Positions 22,905 through 33,917 of a DNA stretch of 64,000 nucleotides are shown here, piece after piece. Within the stretch, counting starts at the first letter, position 1; every line of letters begins with the position of its first letter. Source of the DNA: Cladochytrium replicatum (taxonomy: Eukaryota; Chytridiomycota; Chytridiomycetes; Cladochytriales; Cladochytriaceae); NCBI GenBank assembly GCA_025526935.1, contig JAHLKD010000056.1, positions 186,001 to 250,000 on the forward strand. The letters are read 5' to 3'. Position numbers and translations under genes: made by a program. The notes under the pieces were generated by a model, which worked only from the letters and a program-made list of their open reading frames with translations, was not told the DNA's origin and searched no databases.

Positions 22905-23549
22905 ATGGCATCGTTTCTTAAAGTTGTTTGTTTTCCCAGTTCCCATAGCTGCACCAAAGAAGACGAGAGGTTTGACCGGGTCGTTGGCGAGTTGGAGGAT
23001 TTACTCCTGGACGAGTCATTCCTACGTCTCCAGCGTTCTCTTCTAGCGAAATACGCGCCGCATTTCGACGACGACGAAGAGAACAAGTTTGTCTACATGG
23101 ACTATTTCAAGGAATACGCAAGTTTTCATAATTGTGATACTTGTTGGGGGTGTATTTGACGGAACGAGGGCTGTAGATGTCGGCACTGGACAAGTTCATC
23201 GACAAGCGGCTGAAGAAGAAACTTTCGTGGTTCTCTATGCCCAAATTCATTGCTTCTGTACAGTAAGCACCGGGTCCCAACGGGTATGCTTGGGTGTAAA
23301 CTAAACTCTTTGGCAGATCAAGGCAGGACCAAATTGACGGGGACGTATTTGACGTTCTAATGTCACTTGGAGACTTTACTGCGTTCAAAGAGACGGTCCT
23401 GAGCTTCAAGCAAGTGAGTTCCGTTTTGATCATATTAAGAACGATCACTGACCTTAGTGATGATTTGCCTCTAGGAGCAGGAAGGACGCTCTCCCGATCT
23501 TTCCGACTTGCTTGCTGTGACTGGAACTTCCAACATGCGAAATACATAA
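22905..23549 (+). CDS. ARL2BP: ARL2-binding protein (BART domain) homologue
   Basis: ARL2BP binds the small GTPases ARL2/ARL3 and is tied to cilia and tubulin folding. The exons read DERFDRVVGELEDLLLDES and LAKYAPHFDDDEENKFVYMD in exon 1. Exon 2 gives MSALDKFIDKRLKKKLSWF and MPKFIASV, exon 3 gives DGDVFDVLMSLGDFTAFKE, and the last exon gives EGRSPDLSDLLAVTGTSNM, ending at 23549. Together this matches the whole BART domain. The intron at 23118-23176 begins gcaagt, a GC-AG intron, because no GT donor restores the frame. The start at 22905 (MASFLK) is the nearest plausible ATG, but in-frame Met codons lie upstream, so the N-terminus is uncertain. The gene is head-to-head with the DUF4211 gene. 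Confidence 0.85.
23118..23176 (+). other. GC-AG intron in the ARL2BP homologue
   Basis: The exon ends FKEY (…gaatac), followed by gcaagt, and the next exon starts after ctgtag with MSALDK. The reading frame and domain alignment need a join exactly here. GC donors normally have a strong consensus around them, and AC|GCAAGT fits. Confidence 0.7.
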
Positions 23550-23656
23550 CGGAACTAAAAAATAGAAAATCTAGAAATTCTTGACAGCTCAACTGCGCCA
23601 GGGATTTCTAGGGCAATTGTAGTAAGAGACAATTCTACGGTGTCTTGGGTTGAGAA

Positions 23657-24896
23657 ATGGTGGATGTCGGCGTAGACACGGACGAGCGTGCGCGCGTCAT
23701 TCAGAATGCTTATCGCAACTGGCGGAATAAGCGAGAGAGCCTATTCATGCTGATCACAAATCCAGAGGCCGTCCAACGAATCGCCGCGAGAACCACCCAA
23801 TCACCGCGCACCGTCATCTCGCCCGAGACCATCGCAGTCCAATCCAACTCCTCAACAACAGCTCCACCTGTTGCCATCCCCGCAGAATCCGCGGGTCCAT
23901 TGGAATGCTGGGAGGACCTCATGGACCTAATGCGGCTCGACCACTCCGTGTCGCAATCCCAACCCGATCCAAACGGCAACGCCCCAAAACTCGCAAAGAA
24001 GCGCTGGGAGAGCACGACGAGGGTCATCCACCGACTTTCCTCAGGCACGACCACGGACCCTCGCGCATTCCCGCTCGTCTTGTCGCAATGGCTCGAGGCC
24101 ACCGACGTCCATCACCGATACGGTGCGCTATTGCGACCCTACTATACCTATTGGCTCTGCTATGAGGCTGGAATTAATGACGGCTCCATGTCGCCGCTTC
24201 AGAAACCCCCGCCGCCGAAACAGGAGGTTCCCGAAGAGGAGCGAACTAGCGATAAGGCGCAACCGTTCTTTTACTGGCTTGACAGTGGACGTGGTCGGCA
24301 CGTTGACTTGGGACTGAGTGGTGGTGTGTCCCGTGCCGATCTTGAGAGCAATCGCGTGGCATACCTCAATCCGATCGAGAGAGCCAAGTATGTGATCAAA
24401 ATCGACTCGGATGGCCTGTTTCGGTATCAGCATAGCAACGCGATTCTATCCACGCTTTCAGATTCGGATCCTGAGGTAGAAAATGAACCACCGAGAGACG
24501 AGAAGAAGAATAAAAACAAGAAGAAGTGGATCTATGTAATCGATCGAGTAGATCGGATGTACATTGGGAAGAAAGCAAAGGGTCGATTTCATCATTCCAG
24601 TTTCCTAAGGTGAGCCCTAGCTGATAAAACTTGCGGTGAACACTACAACATTTATTGCATGTAGTGGCCAGCCGGTTCACGGAGCTGGAAGCCTTCGCAT
24701 TTCAGATGGCCGACTGACTGAGATAAACCTTAAGAGCGGGCACTATCATCCACAAGCACCGCACTTGGAGTATGTGGTGTATCTTTTGCAGTCGTGGGGC
24801 GTTGACATGAGCAGCGTCACAGTCAACAAAGCACTCAACAAGGCCGACATGCAGGCTGGCACGTCTGGGGATTTGCAACGAAGGCAATCGCAGTAA
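23657..24896 (+). CDS. IQ-motif protein resembling plant IQM calmodulin-binding proteins
   Basis: The protein is about 395 residues, in two exons joined at 24609/24665. It starts with an IQ-like helix (ARVIQNAYRNWRNKRE, residues 11-26) that may bind calmodulin. A variable Ser/Pro segment follows, then KKRWESTTRVIHRLSSG, WLEATDVHHRYGALLRPYY, PFFYWLDSGRGRHVDLG, VAYLNPIERAKYVIKID, and DRMYIGKKAKGRFHHSSF. The second exon gives GHYHPQAPHLEYVVYLLQS. These blocks, especially the FHHSSF-G and SGHYxP motifs, are the core of the IQM family known from plants and also present in fungi. The molecular function is unknown. Charged lysine/glutamate insert near residue 285. Confidence 0.75.
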
Positions 24897-25020
24897 CGAC
24901 GCACATCCTTTCGCACCTGATCGATCACTTTAAGGGCTGTTTGCAATGTGCATTTTGTTGCTTCTGTACCAACACATTCTTTTCCTTTCTCTTTTTATAA
25001 GTTAGTGCTATTGGACATCT

Positions 25021-26412
25021 TTATACGAACATTCGCGCAAAAATCTGTTTCTCCACCTTCTCATGCTTGGACAGCTTTTGCTTCACCAGCTGGATTTCTC
25101 GCTTCACCTCATTGAGAGTCGCCACATCCCCACTTGAGCTCAAGATGTCTTTGCAGCGATCGAGGTCCTGTCCCGCAAGATCCAGATCACGACCCATTCT
25201 GGTGTATGCCTGCCCACGACGAAACAGCGCTTTCAAGTTATCTGGATCATCCTTCAGAATCTCACTGGCTTGTGTTATGGCTGCTGCATAGTCTTCCAAC
25301 TTCAGTTTGCAAGCAACGTAATTGAGCCTGGTGGTTCGAAGCAGTGTCTCCAGCTTATCCAAGTTGAGCAACTTTGGGTTATCATCCTTTTCATCCATAT
25401 CCGTATTTCGCAGAGTATCCTGGCTCCCATCATCGGAATCCTTCTCGACATGTAAATCCTTCACATCACGAGATTTGATCCGCTTCAACCATCGCGAATG
25501 GCGTTCCAGCTCATCCATCCTGCTCTGCTCGTTCTTCTGATGCTTCAGTTCCTGAACCTGGCTACTCATCCCAACCGACTCAAGCAGTCCAAGCGCCTTC
25601 CCAAACTTATCCGACGCCTCGCCAAACTTTCCCTCGTTGTACAACACCACCCCAGCCTCTTTCGCCCGATTCGCCTCCTCCCACTTCTCCTCCACCGACA
25701 TCTCCCACCCCTCCTTCTCAAACGACCCGGGCTCCTGCACCTCGATCAACTCAAACTCGAATTCCAGCGGCGCACACATGTTTGCGACTAGGTTGAGATC
25801 CGCGTTCGCGTCGTTCTGAGCTTCCAGCATCGCCCGTCCGCCACAGCACCCCGAAAACACTTGCGCGTGTCCCGGCGGCGATGATTCCTGTTTCCTTAGG
25901 GCGGTGGCGAGATCGAGGTACCCCGTTGTGTGCTCGGGGGACACGAGGAACCGAGCGCGCTCCCCTATATTCATGGTCTTGATGCAGGTTTCGAAAGCTG
26001 GGACGTTGAATCCGAGACCGATCCTCAATTCGAACGGTTTCTGGTCTCTGCTGTTCGCTAGCTGAACGCGGACAGGTCGCGAATCGTCCGCGTCGTCGTC
26101 AAGCTTGCCGTGCGTGCAAATTGAAGAGTGGTTCGGTAGTTTGGCGTGCTCACTCTCTGGGATGTAGGAGTGTGCACTGTAGTGAAACTTTGCGTTGGAT
26201 CCCTTCTTCCAGTCCGCGACAGGCTTGGATCCCTCGGAAATGAGCATTTTCATGATTCCACGGTCTTTGGTGACTGGTTCCAGTTGTTTCATTATGTTTC
26301 TCATGTGCGGGCTCAGATCTTCTGACTGAGGAAGCCATTTCTGTTGTACTGGCTGTGCGCCCTTCTTTTCCTTGGCTTGATTAACAACACTGTCGATAAA
26401 GTCGCGATTCAT
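25021..26412 (-). CDS. AIP-like co-chaperone: divergent FKBP-type domain plus TPR
   Basis: A single-exon 463-residue protein like AIP/XAP2, the Hsp90-associated partner of the aryl hydrocarbon receptor in animals. Residues about 45-225 form an FKBP-like domain: GIMKMLISEGSKPV and SNAKFHYSAHSY, then PFELRIGLGFNVPAFETCIK and TMNIGERARFLVSPEH. It has the CCGGRAMLEAQ insert typical of the AIP type (CCG-AQM). The PPIase active-site aromatics appear not to be kept, as in AIP itself. Residues about 245-445 give three TPR motifs, with an acidic insert (about residues 318-345) absent from animal AIP. The TPR carboxylate-clamp residues look partly present (NYVACKLKL, KALFRRGQAY). No intron, unlike most neighbours. 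Confidence 0.85.
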   Translation of the reverse strand: MNRDFIDSVVNQAKEKKGAQPVQQKWLPQSEDLSPHMRNIMKQLEPVTKDRGIMKMLISEGSKPVADWKKGSNAKFHYSAHSYIPESEHAKLPNHSSICTHGKLDDDADDSRPVRVQLANSRDQKPFELRIGLGFNVPAFETCIKTMNIGERARFLVSPEHTTGYLDLATALRKQESSPPGHAQVFSGCCGGRAMLEAQNDANADLNLVANMCAPLEFEFELIEVQEPGSFEKEGWEMSVEEKWEEANRAKEAGVVLYNEGKFGEASDKFGKALGLLESVGMSSQVQELKHQKNEQSRMDELERHSRWLKRIKSRDVKDLHVEKDSDDGSQDTLRNTDMDEKDDNPKLLNLDKLETLLRTTRLNYVACKLKLEDYAAAITQASEILKDDPDNLKALFRRGQAYTRMGRDLDLAGQDLDRCKDILSSSGDVATLNEVKREIQLVKQKLSKHEKVEKQIFARMFV

Positions 26413-26489
26413 CGCTGGTCACATGAGCAAGGAGAACAACTTTCTTAATATTATGTAATACGACGATCAAATTAATCTCAAGTTAGCTA

Positions 26490-28791
26490 TCAATATGCGT
26501 TAAACAATCGACGCGAAAGGTAAAAAACAGCCGACTTACGTTTGAAAGCCTTTGCCTTCACCACATCAACCGCTGCCAAAGCATCGTCATAAGAGTCGTG
26601 TCCGTTTTTCCCTTCTTGGATCCTCCGATTCAGAATCTTCTGTGCTAGAAACCGCAGAGGTTGCTTGTACGGTGGACCCTTTGGATGGGGAAACATTAAA
26701 CTTGTGTCAATCACTCTATCGTGGAGAATCTGCGCTTGAACAGTTAATGGACGCCAAGAAGATTACCGATGAAAGCATTCATACCCTCATTGCCTTGAGA
26801 TCATTTTCAAGCCTAAAAGACAAGTAAGTGCCTAAAAAAGAAGTTTGACCGGTAAAATAATGTTCGTACCCGTGCCCAATGATGATGGTGTTGTGCGATA
26901 TAAGTTTATTGAGCTCAACTTTCGCAGTGTCAAGGGTGTGAGAGCTTCCCTGGACCATCTTCTCTGTGATTCCCGAAAACATGGTGTTGTAATCCACAAC
27001 TTCAGTCGATGGCTTTACAACCTCATCCATTATCCGTTTCCCTGATTAGAAGGTGCAACATCAGGATTTTTTGGCAAAAGTACGATTGGATCTTGTTTTT
27101 TACCATCAAGGGTGACGACGGTAATCCTTGTGAGCTCCATCCCGCACATCGTATAAGACTGTGTGGTTTCAAGGTGTTAAAATATACATGATCCACTGCG
27201 TTTCTTTCATTCACTTACCATTTCGCAATCGATTCCTACGGCCGGATGTGCATCTGTTCCTTTGGAAAGTCTCGTGAAGGGTATCTTAAGGACAGTTTGA
27301 GCGCTCTCCGTCGAGCAAACAACTAAATCTGGAAACGAACCATGTTGTGCAATTCCTCAAACTGCTCGAGCTTGAAAACGTGCGGTGCGCGAACGCAGCC
27401 TTGCCTCCCATTGGGTTCGTGACAGCAAGAAAACAGCCGCTCCGTAGATCCTGCAAACATCCATGTCAAAATCTACCCACCGATGTGCATTCACGTATAT
27501 CTCACCCCCGTTCTTGTTCGAGTACAAGTACCCGTGATGGAACGAGCACTCCACTTTCGCTTCCTCATCCAACGGATACGTCGGCACAAACGCTTTGCCA
27601 CAACGGTTACATTTCATGGACGTATATTGCGCGGCAAGACTCCCCGCGGACTCCGGAACAGGAGTTGGGGCAATAGGGTACCCATTCGCTTCCATCTGCT
27701 CGGTCGAGAGTAACATTTTCTCCAGATTTTCAAGAAGAGCTTTCTCAAAAGCATGAATTTCACCGATGTGTAATGAGACCCATGAACATTACCTGTGAAA
27801 TCAGAGGTGGAACTGGATGGAGGTGCTGGTGTCCACTCCCCATCGATGCCTACGTCAGAGATACTCGTCGCTGGAGGCCTTTTCTTCAGGCGTTGGTTGA
27901 TGTGTCCTGCGCTGGTCTGATACGTTGCGCGAGTGGACTGATTATAGAGTTTCTGTTCCTGGCTGATCCATAGTGAATCTTTAGTGCTTCTTTCAAACAA
28001 TATGACTTACAGAAGTGCATGTTCATGCGCCAGCGTTTGGTTAGACTCCAGTACCACAGCATAAATTCTCGAAAACTCTTTGAAAAACACATTCAGCGCC
28101 TTCATCGATTTTAAGAAATCGCATTAATTTCTTGGAATGAAAAGAATCTTTGAAACGTACAGATTGTCGAACTTTCTGAGCTACTTTTGCGTTGATGTCG
28201 ACGAGGATGACGGGAGGTTTGCTGATCTCGACGATTTTCTGAAATCACCTCAAGGACAACATGAGAAACAAAGGAGCCGCAGTAAATGGATCGCAGATAT
28301 ACCCCGGATTTCTTGGAAGTAATCAGCTTAGGATGTGGATGCGGTTGACTTGGAGTGGATTTTTGCTAAGAAACACATCAGGAGTGTCCATGCACGATAA
28401 AATTTACAGAAAACACTCACAGCAAAGTCGGAGCTGGTAAATCTGGATGCGGTACTCGAATCTTTCTGCAAGATTGTTCAAGTTATCTGATTAAATAGCC
28501 ATCAAAGTATGATTTCGAGATGTCGAGTACCTGAGTCTGCCCAACCAGGCTTCTAGACTGTGATGAAATAGTACTTGTTGTCTCCACTTGAGGTATTGTT
28601 CTCGATGGCCCATTTGCACTTCTTGGTCGATTTGCAACAGCTGGACCGAGACGGCCGCTTGATCCTGTTGCCACACTCTCAATTTGCTCCACTGGAGCGG
28701 GAGAAACTATTTCATCCGACATCGGCTTTGCCCTTTTCACCGATATCGGATCATCCGCCACTCGCAATGGCCGTTTCTTGCTCACTGCCAT
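26490..28791 (-). CDS. REX1: DEDDh RNA exonuclease Rex1 (REXO1-like)
   Basis: Rex1 trims 3' ends of 5S rRNA and tRNAs in the nucleus. The first exon has a basic, Ser-rich N-terminus (MAVSKKRPLRVADD, KRAKPMSDE). Middle exons hold a Cys/His cluster near 27590-27530 (SMKCNRCGKAF, ECSFHHGYLYS, HRW). The exonuclease domain starts with AVGIDCEM near 27220 (first catalytic Asp and Glu), followed by GMELTRITVV, then YNTMFSGITEKM, ISHNTIIIGHGYE, and VIDTSLMFPHPKGPPYKQP. The last block NGHDSYDDALAAVDVV supplies the final His-Asp pair. About eight introns. The end at 26490 assumes that the last exon reads through a GTAAGT-like site, which could instead be a donor. Its start is 197 bp from the divergent AP-1 sigma start. 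Confidence 0.85.
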
Positions 28792-28988
28792 CCATCAAAA
28801 TCGTCAACCCTCTAAACCAAACCAGCTTCAATATCCAACTCACGCAACGTCTTTTCATGAGAGTAAAAGCAGAATCCTCTTGCGCAATCGGGCATGAACG
28901 GGCACGGATTCTTTGCGAATGTTGTCGATGGGAACATTTTTGGAATATTTTCACCAAGCCATTTTGGCCTGTACTTCGTCTTGGCGGA

Positions 28989-29734
28989 ATGGCGATCAAG
29001 TTTATGTTGTTGGTATCCCGTCAGGGGAAGATCCGCCTCACAAAGTGGTTTACTTCGGACTGGACTTCGAAGGAGAAGGCAAAGACAGTCAAGGAAGTGA
29101 GCCAGACCGTGCTCTCGAGGCGGACAAAGATGTGCAACGTGCTGGAGTACAAAGGTATGTATTTCCGAAGCCTGAATCCTGGATCATTTCTTAATGTCTA
29201 GTACATGGCTAGACTTCAAGGTTATCTACAGAAGGTGAATCTATGGCGGCGATCTCATGCTCCCTCGAAAAAACTAAACATGTGTGGTCGGTTCGCAAAA
29301 CAGATATGCTTCACTGTTCTTCATTGCAGGAACGGACGTGGACGACAATGAGCTCATGGTGCTGGAAATTATTCATCGCTATGTGGAGGTGCTCGACAAG
29401 TGGTTCCTCAACGTCTGCGAACTCGATATCATCTTCAACTTCCAGCAGGCATACATGATCATTGGTACGCGGAGAGGATGGGAGGGTTAAGAGATGGAAG
29501 AGAGTGGAAGAAGCGGAGGAATCGATCAGAAACTCGAATCTTGATTCTTAAACGAGGAGGGGATTTGATGGCAGAGCTTGGTTGCTGCTATTGGGCTCAC
29601 ACTAACTTCCATATTATTCTTTTATAGACGAGTTGTTGATCGGAGGGGAGCTGCAAGAGTCGAGCAAAAGGGCGGTCATAAATACTTTGAAGCGTATGGA
29701 GGAGCAAAGCACAGAGGGTGCATTATTACTTTGA
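28989..29734 (+). CDS. AP-1 clathrin adaptor complex sigma subunit
   Basis: The small (sigma) subunit of the AP-1 adaptor, which sorts cargo at the trans-Golgi and endosomes. Exon 1 is [20 protein letters not shown], then [16 protein letters not shown]. Short exons then give DFKVIYRR and [18 protein letters not shown], with [29 protein letters not shown] and the final [15 protein letters not shown]. The ELQESSK segment and NCDLIFNF-type box identify the AP-1/AP-2 sigma group, with AP-1 favoured by the [14 protein letters not shown] wording. Introns lie after LEYK, VIYRR and MII and restore frame each time. Length is about 155 residues, as expected. Confidence 0.92.
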
Positions 29735-29823
29735 GTACTTGTAACAGAGAAACATTGACTTCCAAAATCTGAATTGGACAGAGCATTTTTAGAATGTGCG
29801 CGAGAGAGGATGTATTTTAAGTT

Positions 29824-30636
29824 TTAAACCAATGCCTCGTAGGGAACGGGGGAGATGGTAATAGGAGCGTTCCTGATGGTGGAAACGTAGCGGGGACCCT
29901 TGGGCTCAGCAGCCTTACGCCTGACATCGATCGTGTCTGCAATTGCACAAAACAGTCAAACTGCCGTCCACTTAAATACACAGACTACATACTTCCGGCA
30001 GCCTTAGCCTCAGCCTTCAGGCGAGCATTCTCCTTCACCCTCTTCACGAAGTTCTCACGGCACTTTGAGTGCTTAACGTGCTCGATGCGGAGGTTCACGC
30101 GCTTTTCAATGTAGCGGTTGCCGACGACCTTGTAGCAAATAACACCAACGGAGCTCTTGGTGACGTTGTAGACAACACCAGTCTTGCTGTGAAATTGAAT
30201 AATTAAGTTCATTCCGTCTGATCACAACTACATTCCGACGTACCCGTGGTAGTACTTGTGCGGCATACCCTTGTGGATAGCACCGTTGGCCTTAATGTCA
30301 ACGATGTCACCAACCTTGAAGGTGGTGAGGTAGGTCGAGAGGCGGACGGGACCCTTTGTCCTGAAGTCCCGGGAGAAAAGGTGCCTTGTGCGGGCGCGAA
30401 GACCTGTTTGAGACAGGCAAAGGCATATTGTCAGCTGTGAACCCATTATCGAAGCCAAACAATCGACCCTCCCGCCCTGCTTCACTCTTCTCCAATCCCA
30501 TCGTTAATACGGCGAAAAAGCGCCATTATCTCCTCATCTGCCGACAATTTGTCTTCGCTCAACCAATTCATTTCACAAACCCAATGCTCATGAAAGAAAA
30601 CGACACAAGCAAAATCGTACCGAAAGAGTGAGGCAT
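29824..30636 (-). CDS. RPL21: 60S ribosomal protein eL21
   Basis: Cytosolic large-subunit protein eL21. Exon 1 is only 16 nt (30621-30636, MPHSF plus one base). The next exons give [59 protein letters not shown], then [20 protein letters not shown] and [16 protein letters not shown], ending [15 protein letters not shown]. Four exons and three introns, all GT-AG. A tiny first exon ending shortly after the ATG, with a first intron of about 200 nt, is a typical arrangement for fungal ribosomal-protein genes. Length is about 160 residues, normal. Confidence 0.95.
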
Positions 30637-31700
30637 GGTTCAAAGTCTGTAAAGTCAACAGTCAGCGATGAACGAACGGGCGAAGTAGCCCAGAGTGTCC
30701 ACTTACCCGTGTGTCGAGAGAACAGTGATCCGTAAGGCTCTGGAGACGATACAAGAAAAACGTCACTACGCCTGTGGCGTAACACATGGGTTTAATTTAG
30801 CATTAGTATTGTAATATGTTTGACCATTAGATGATATGTCGTTGTTTGTGCTAACGCTTGTTAATTCCTCGAAAACTGCCTGGTTTTGTTGGCTAAACCG
30901 AATATTCAACCTTGTGCTGGTCACCGTTGTGTCCTCGTGTCGTCATTAATCTCTGGAACGTGTTTGTGCCCATCTTACCAAAACCTTCTCATTCTACCGG
31001 TCCCGGGGTCTCGTATTTGTTATTGTGTCTGGTGGAGCTGAGAAGTCCCTGGTGATCTTGGCTACAAGCAAACCAGTGTCTAACTTGTAACAATGCTTGA
31101 GGTAGAATGACTATTTGGCACGCTTTGTTGCGCAGACAGTCCATTGCATTCATTCTGATTCGGAACGACACCACGATAGCAGTGTGGCAGACTTCAAGCT
31201 TTCCCGATGCCAAGGTTTGGTTTCCCGACATGCCAACCCAAAACAAAGTTGCATCGGAGAAATGACGCTTGCTTTTTACATTTTCGGGCAAAATGACTGA
31301 ACACGTGCCCACCTCTCACCCACCAACCACGACCCTCCAATGATCCAATACCATACGATCAAACCATCTCAGAGCCATTCCAAGCGTGACTTGATTTCCA
31401 GAATACCTATGTTATTATAATGCTTCTTTGCAGTCGTCCCGAACGTCTGGGCTGTCAAATTCTGCTTCGCCTCAAGCATCGTGATCCGACCATCGACCCT
31501 ATTCATGCAACTGTAAAACTATGTGTGCTGGAAAATGCACAGCTAGTAAAATAGCATCTCCCTACTTAAAGGAGCTCACCTCCCAATAAGATACTCGCAG
31601 AGCAAACCATCAATCCCACGAACATGGTATGAGAGGAACCATTTCTTTCTCGGAGGAAATTCCTGACAATTACACGGCCTGTAGGCGAGTTTTACGGAGA
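30637..31700. other. About 1.1 kb without a supportable gene
   Basis: It lies between the eL21 start and the MFS carrier. It presumably holds the eL21 5' region and the first, unresolved exon of the carrier. Open frames here are short and without motifs. Confidence 0.45.
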
Positions 31701-33917
31701 GAGCAAAGCAGGCCGTCGTAGTGCACTTTTCCTCGACAAAGTACAACCGAACCGAAGCGCAACTTGAGCGTGAAAAATGGTTGATCCCTGGCGTGATCCC
31801 GTTCACGCGCTGGGTCCTCATGCCCGCTGCAGTGCTCATTCAACTATGTGTTGGCTCGCTCTATGCCTTTTCAGGTATTCATTATTTCTCATCTTTATGT
31901 TCAAGCCCTAACTGACCCCTTTTCTTTTCAGGGTGAGTTTGAACTTTCAATTAAATTCCCACGGCTTACCGTCTTCGCAGTTACTACCTCCCGATTGAGA
32001 CTGCGATTCTCGGTCCGAACGGCGGCATCGACCGCTCTCAGGCTTCCATCACCTTTTATCTTGCAGTGGCTGTTTTCGGTTCAACTGCGGCTATACTCGG
32101 TCCGTGGATGGAACGAAATGGTCCCTTCCGCGGAACTCTTCTTGGCGCAATTCTTTTCTACGCCGGAAACCTCCTCGCCGCACTCGGTGTCTACGTAAAA
32201 CAGTTCTGGGTTGTCTGGCTCGGGTATGGTGTTGTCGGAGGAATGGGGTTGGGCATCGGATACATTTCACCAGTGTCGCCACTTCAGAAATGGTTCCCTG
32301 AGATGCGCGGTATCGCTGCGGGGTAAGCTCAGCCATCTAACTTTTGTTGTGATATTTTGAGCTGAGATCTTTTTTCAATATAGTCTTGCCGTGTGTGGTT
32401 TTGGTGGCGGATCAATCATTGCTCCTTACACCCAGCTCGCCCTTATCGGTAACAAGTACTCAAAGAATCCCGACGAGGGCAACCTCGGTGTTCCCTTGAC
32501 CTTTGTGATTCTCGGGACGTGCTACTTTGTCGTCATGGTCATCTGCGGTCTCGCGCTTCGCATGCCCCCACCCGGCTACGAAGTCAAGGGGATCAACATC
32601 AACACGATCAAGGGTGCCGAGAACACTGCAAACAACGCAAACCTGGCTCCCGTCGCTGGGTCGAGCAATTCGAGCGGTGCCGCGGTCGTTCAAGTCCACA
32701 ACGAGGACGACGAGAAGGACAAGGAGGAGAAGGAGAAGCTTAACACGTCGAACGAGGTGACAGTTGCGATAGAAGAGCAGCCGGTTGTCGACACTGCAAG
32801 CTTGTTCTCGATGACGCTGCTTGAATCCCTCGGCTCAACAGAATGTAAGTAGCACTTGATAACTGAAATTATCGATTCCTAAATCGTGTTTTTAAAGTCC
32901 GTTTGATGTACGCCATGCTGTTTTGTGCCCAAATCACCGGCTTGCTGGTCATCTCCAAGATCCAGTCGATCTGTGCCAACCAGCTCAAACAATCCGCGGA
33001 TATGGCTGCGACCTACAACTCCGCTCTGGGTGTCATGAACCTCTTAGGACGCTTGATCCTCCCCACTCTATCGGACTTTATTGGCCGCAAGCCCATTTTC
33101 ATTCTCAGCCTCGTCGTTCAGGCTATTTGCCTTGGAATGATGCCTGTGACGATTCACACAAGATCTCTCCCTGGCTTCTTGACTGTCGCGTACGCAAAAC
33201 TGCACAGACAGGTTCTCGATATGTCCTGACTCATTCTTACGCACAGATTCATCATTGCAATGGTTTACGGTGCTGGTTTCGGTATCATCCCCGCTTTCCT
33301 CGCCGACCAGTTCAGCTCCAAGAACATCGGTGCTACTCACGGTGTCATCCTGAGTATGTACAAACCCCCAAACCCACATTACCGTAAATAGTTTCTCACA
33401 CCCGCTGATAGCTGCTTGGTCCCTCGCCGGTGTCGCTGGGGGCCTGACATTCAACGCCATCCTTGCTCAGGAAACCAACGCAGCGCGCGCCTTTGCCGGC
33501 CAGAATTCCGCTCTTCTCGACGACGCACTCCTACGTGAGTCACCGAACCTCTATCCCAAATTGAAACTAACGTTTCCCCCCTAACATTAAGGCATCTACG
33601 ACATCAACTTGATCTGGGTCCTCGTCCTCGTCTGCGTCGGCTTCGTCATCACCAGCCTCATCCCCGTCAACCTCCGCGAGCGCCGCCTTCCCCGCAAGGA
33701 AGGCGAGATCTTCCGCTTCACCGTCCGCCGTCGCATCACCCGCGTCTTCAAATCCTCGGCCAACGTTAAGCCGACCCTAAACATCCTCGGGTTCAAAGTT
33801 GTGCGTTACACCGAGGAAGAGGAGAACGTGGAGTGGGAGGAGTATGTTGCGCTGAGGATCGCAAGCAGCGGGAAACAGGCTGCGAATGGAGACGAGAGTA
33901 CAGCGTTGGTGAAGTAG
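31700..33917 (+). CDS. Major-facilitator transporter of the oxalate/formate antiporter (OFA) type
   Basis: A 12-helix MFS carrier for small organic anions, probably monocarboxylates, resembling the bacterial OFA family. The first recognised exon contains REKWLIPGVIPFTRWVLMPA and LIQLCVGSLYAFSG, the OFA motif of helix 1. Then follow VAVFGSTAAILGPWMERNGP, LGYGVVGGMGLGIGYISPV, LQKWFPEMRGIAAG and LAVCGFGGGSIIAPYTQLAL. Between halves is a long acidic loop (DDEKDKEEKEK, about 32700). The second half has AQITGLLVISKIQSICA, NLLGRLILPTLSDFIGRKP and VYGAGFGIIPAFLADQFSS. It ends NGDESTALVK at 33917. About six introns. The initiator ATG was not resolved; a short first exon upstream is likely. Confidence 0.85.

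Noticed and set aside
28894-29201. Alternative plus frames over the first AP-1 sigma exon
   Set aside because: Only the frame from 28989 matches sigma subunits, and its exons join in phase.
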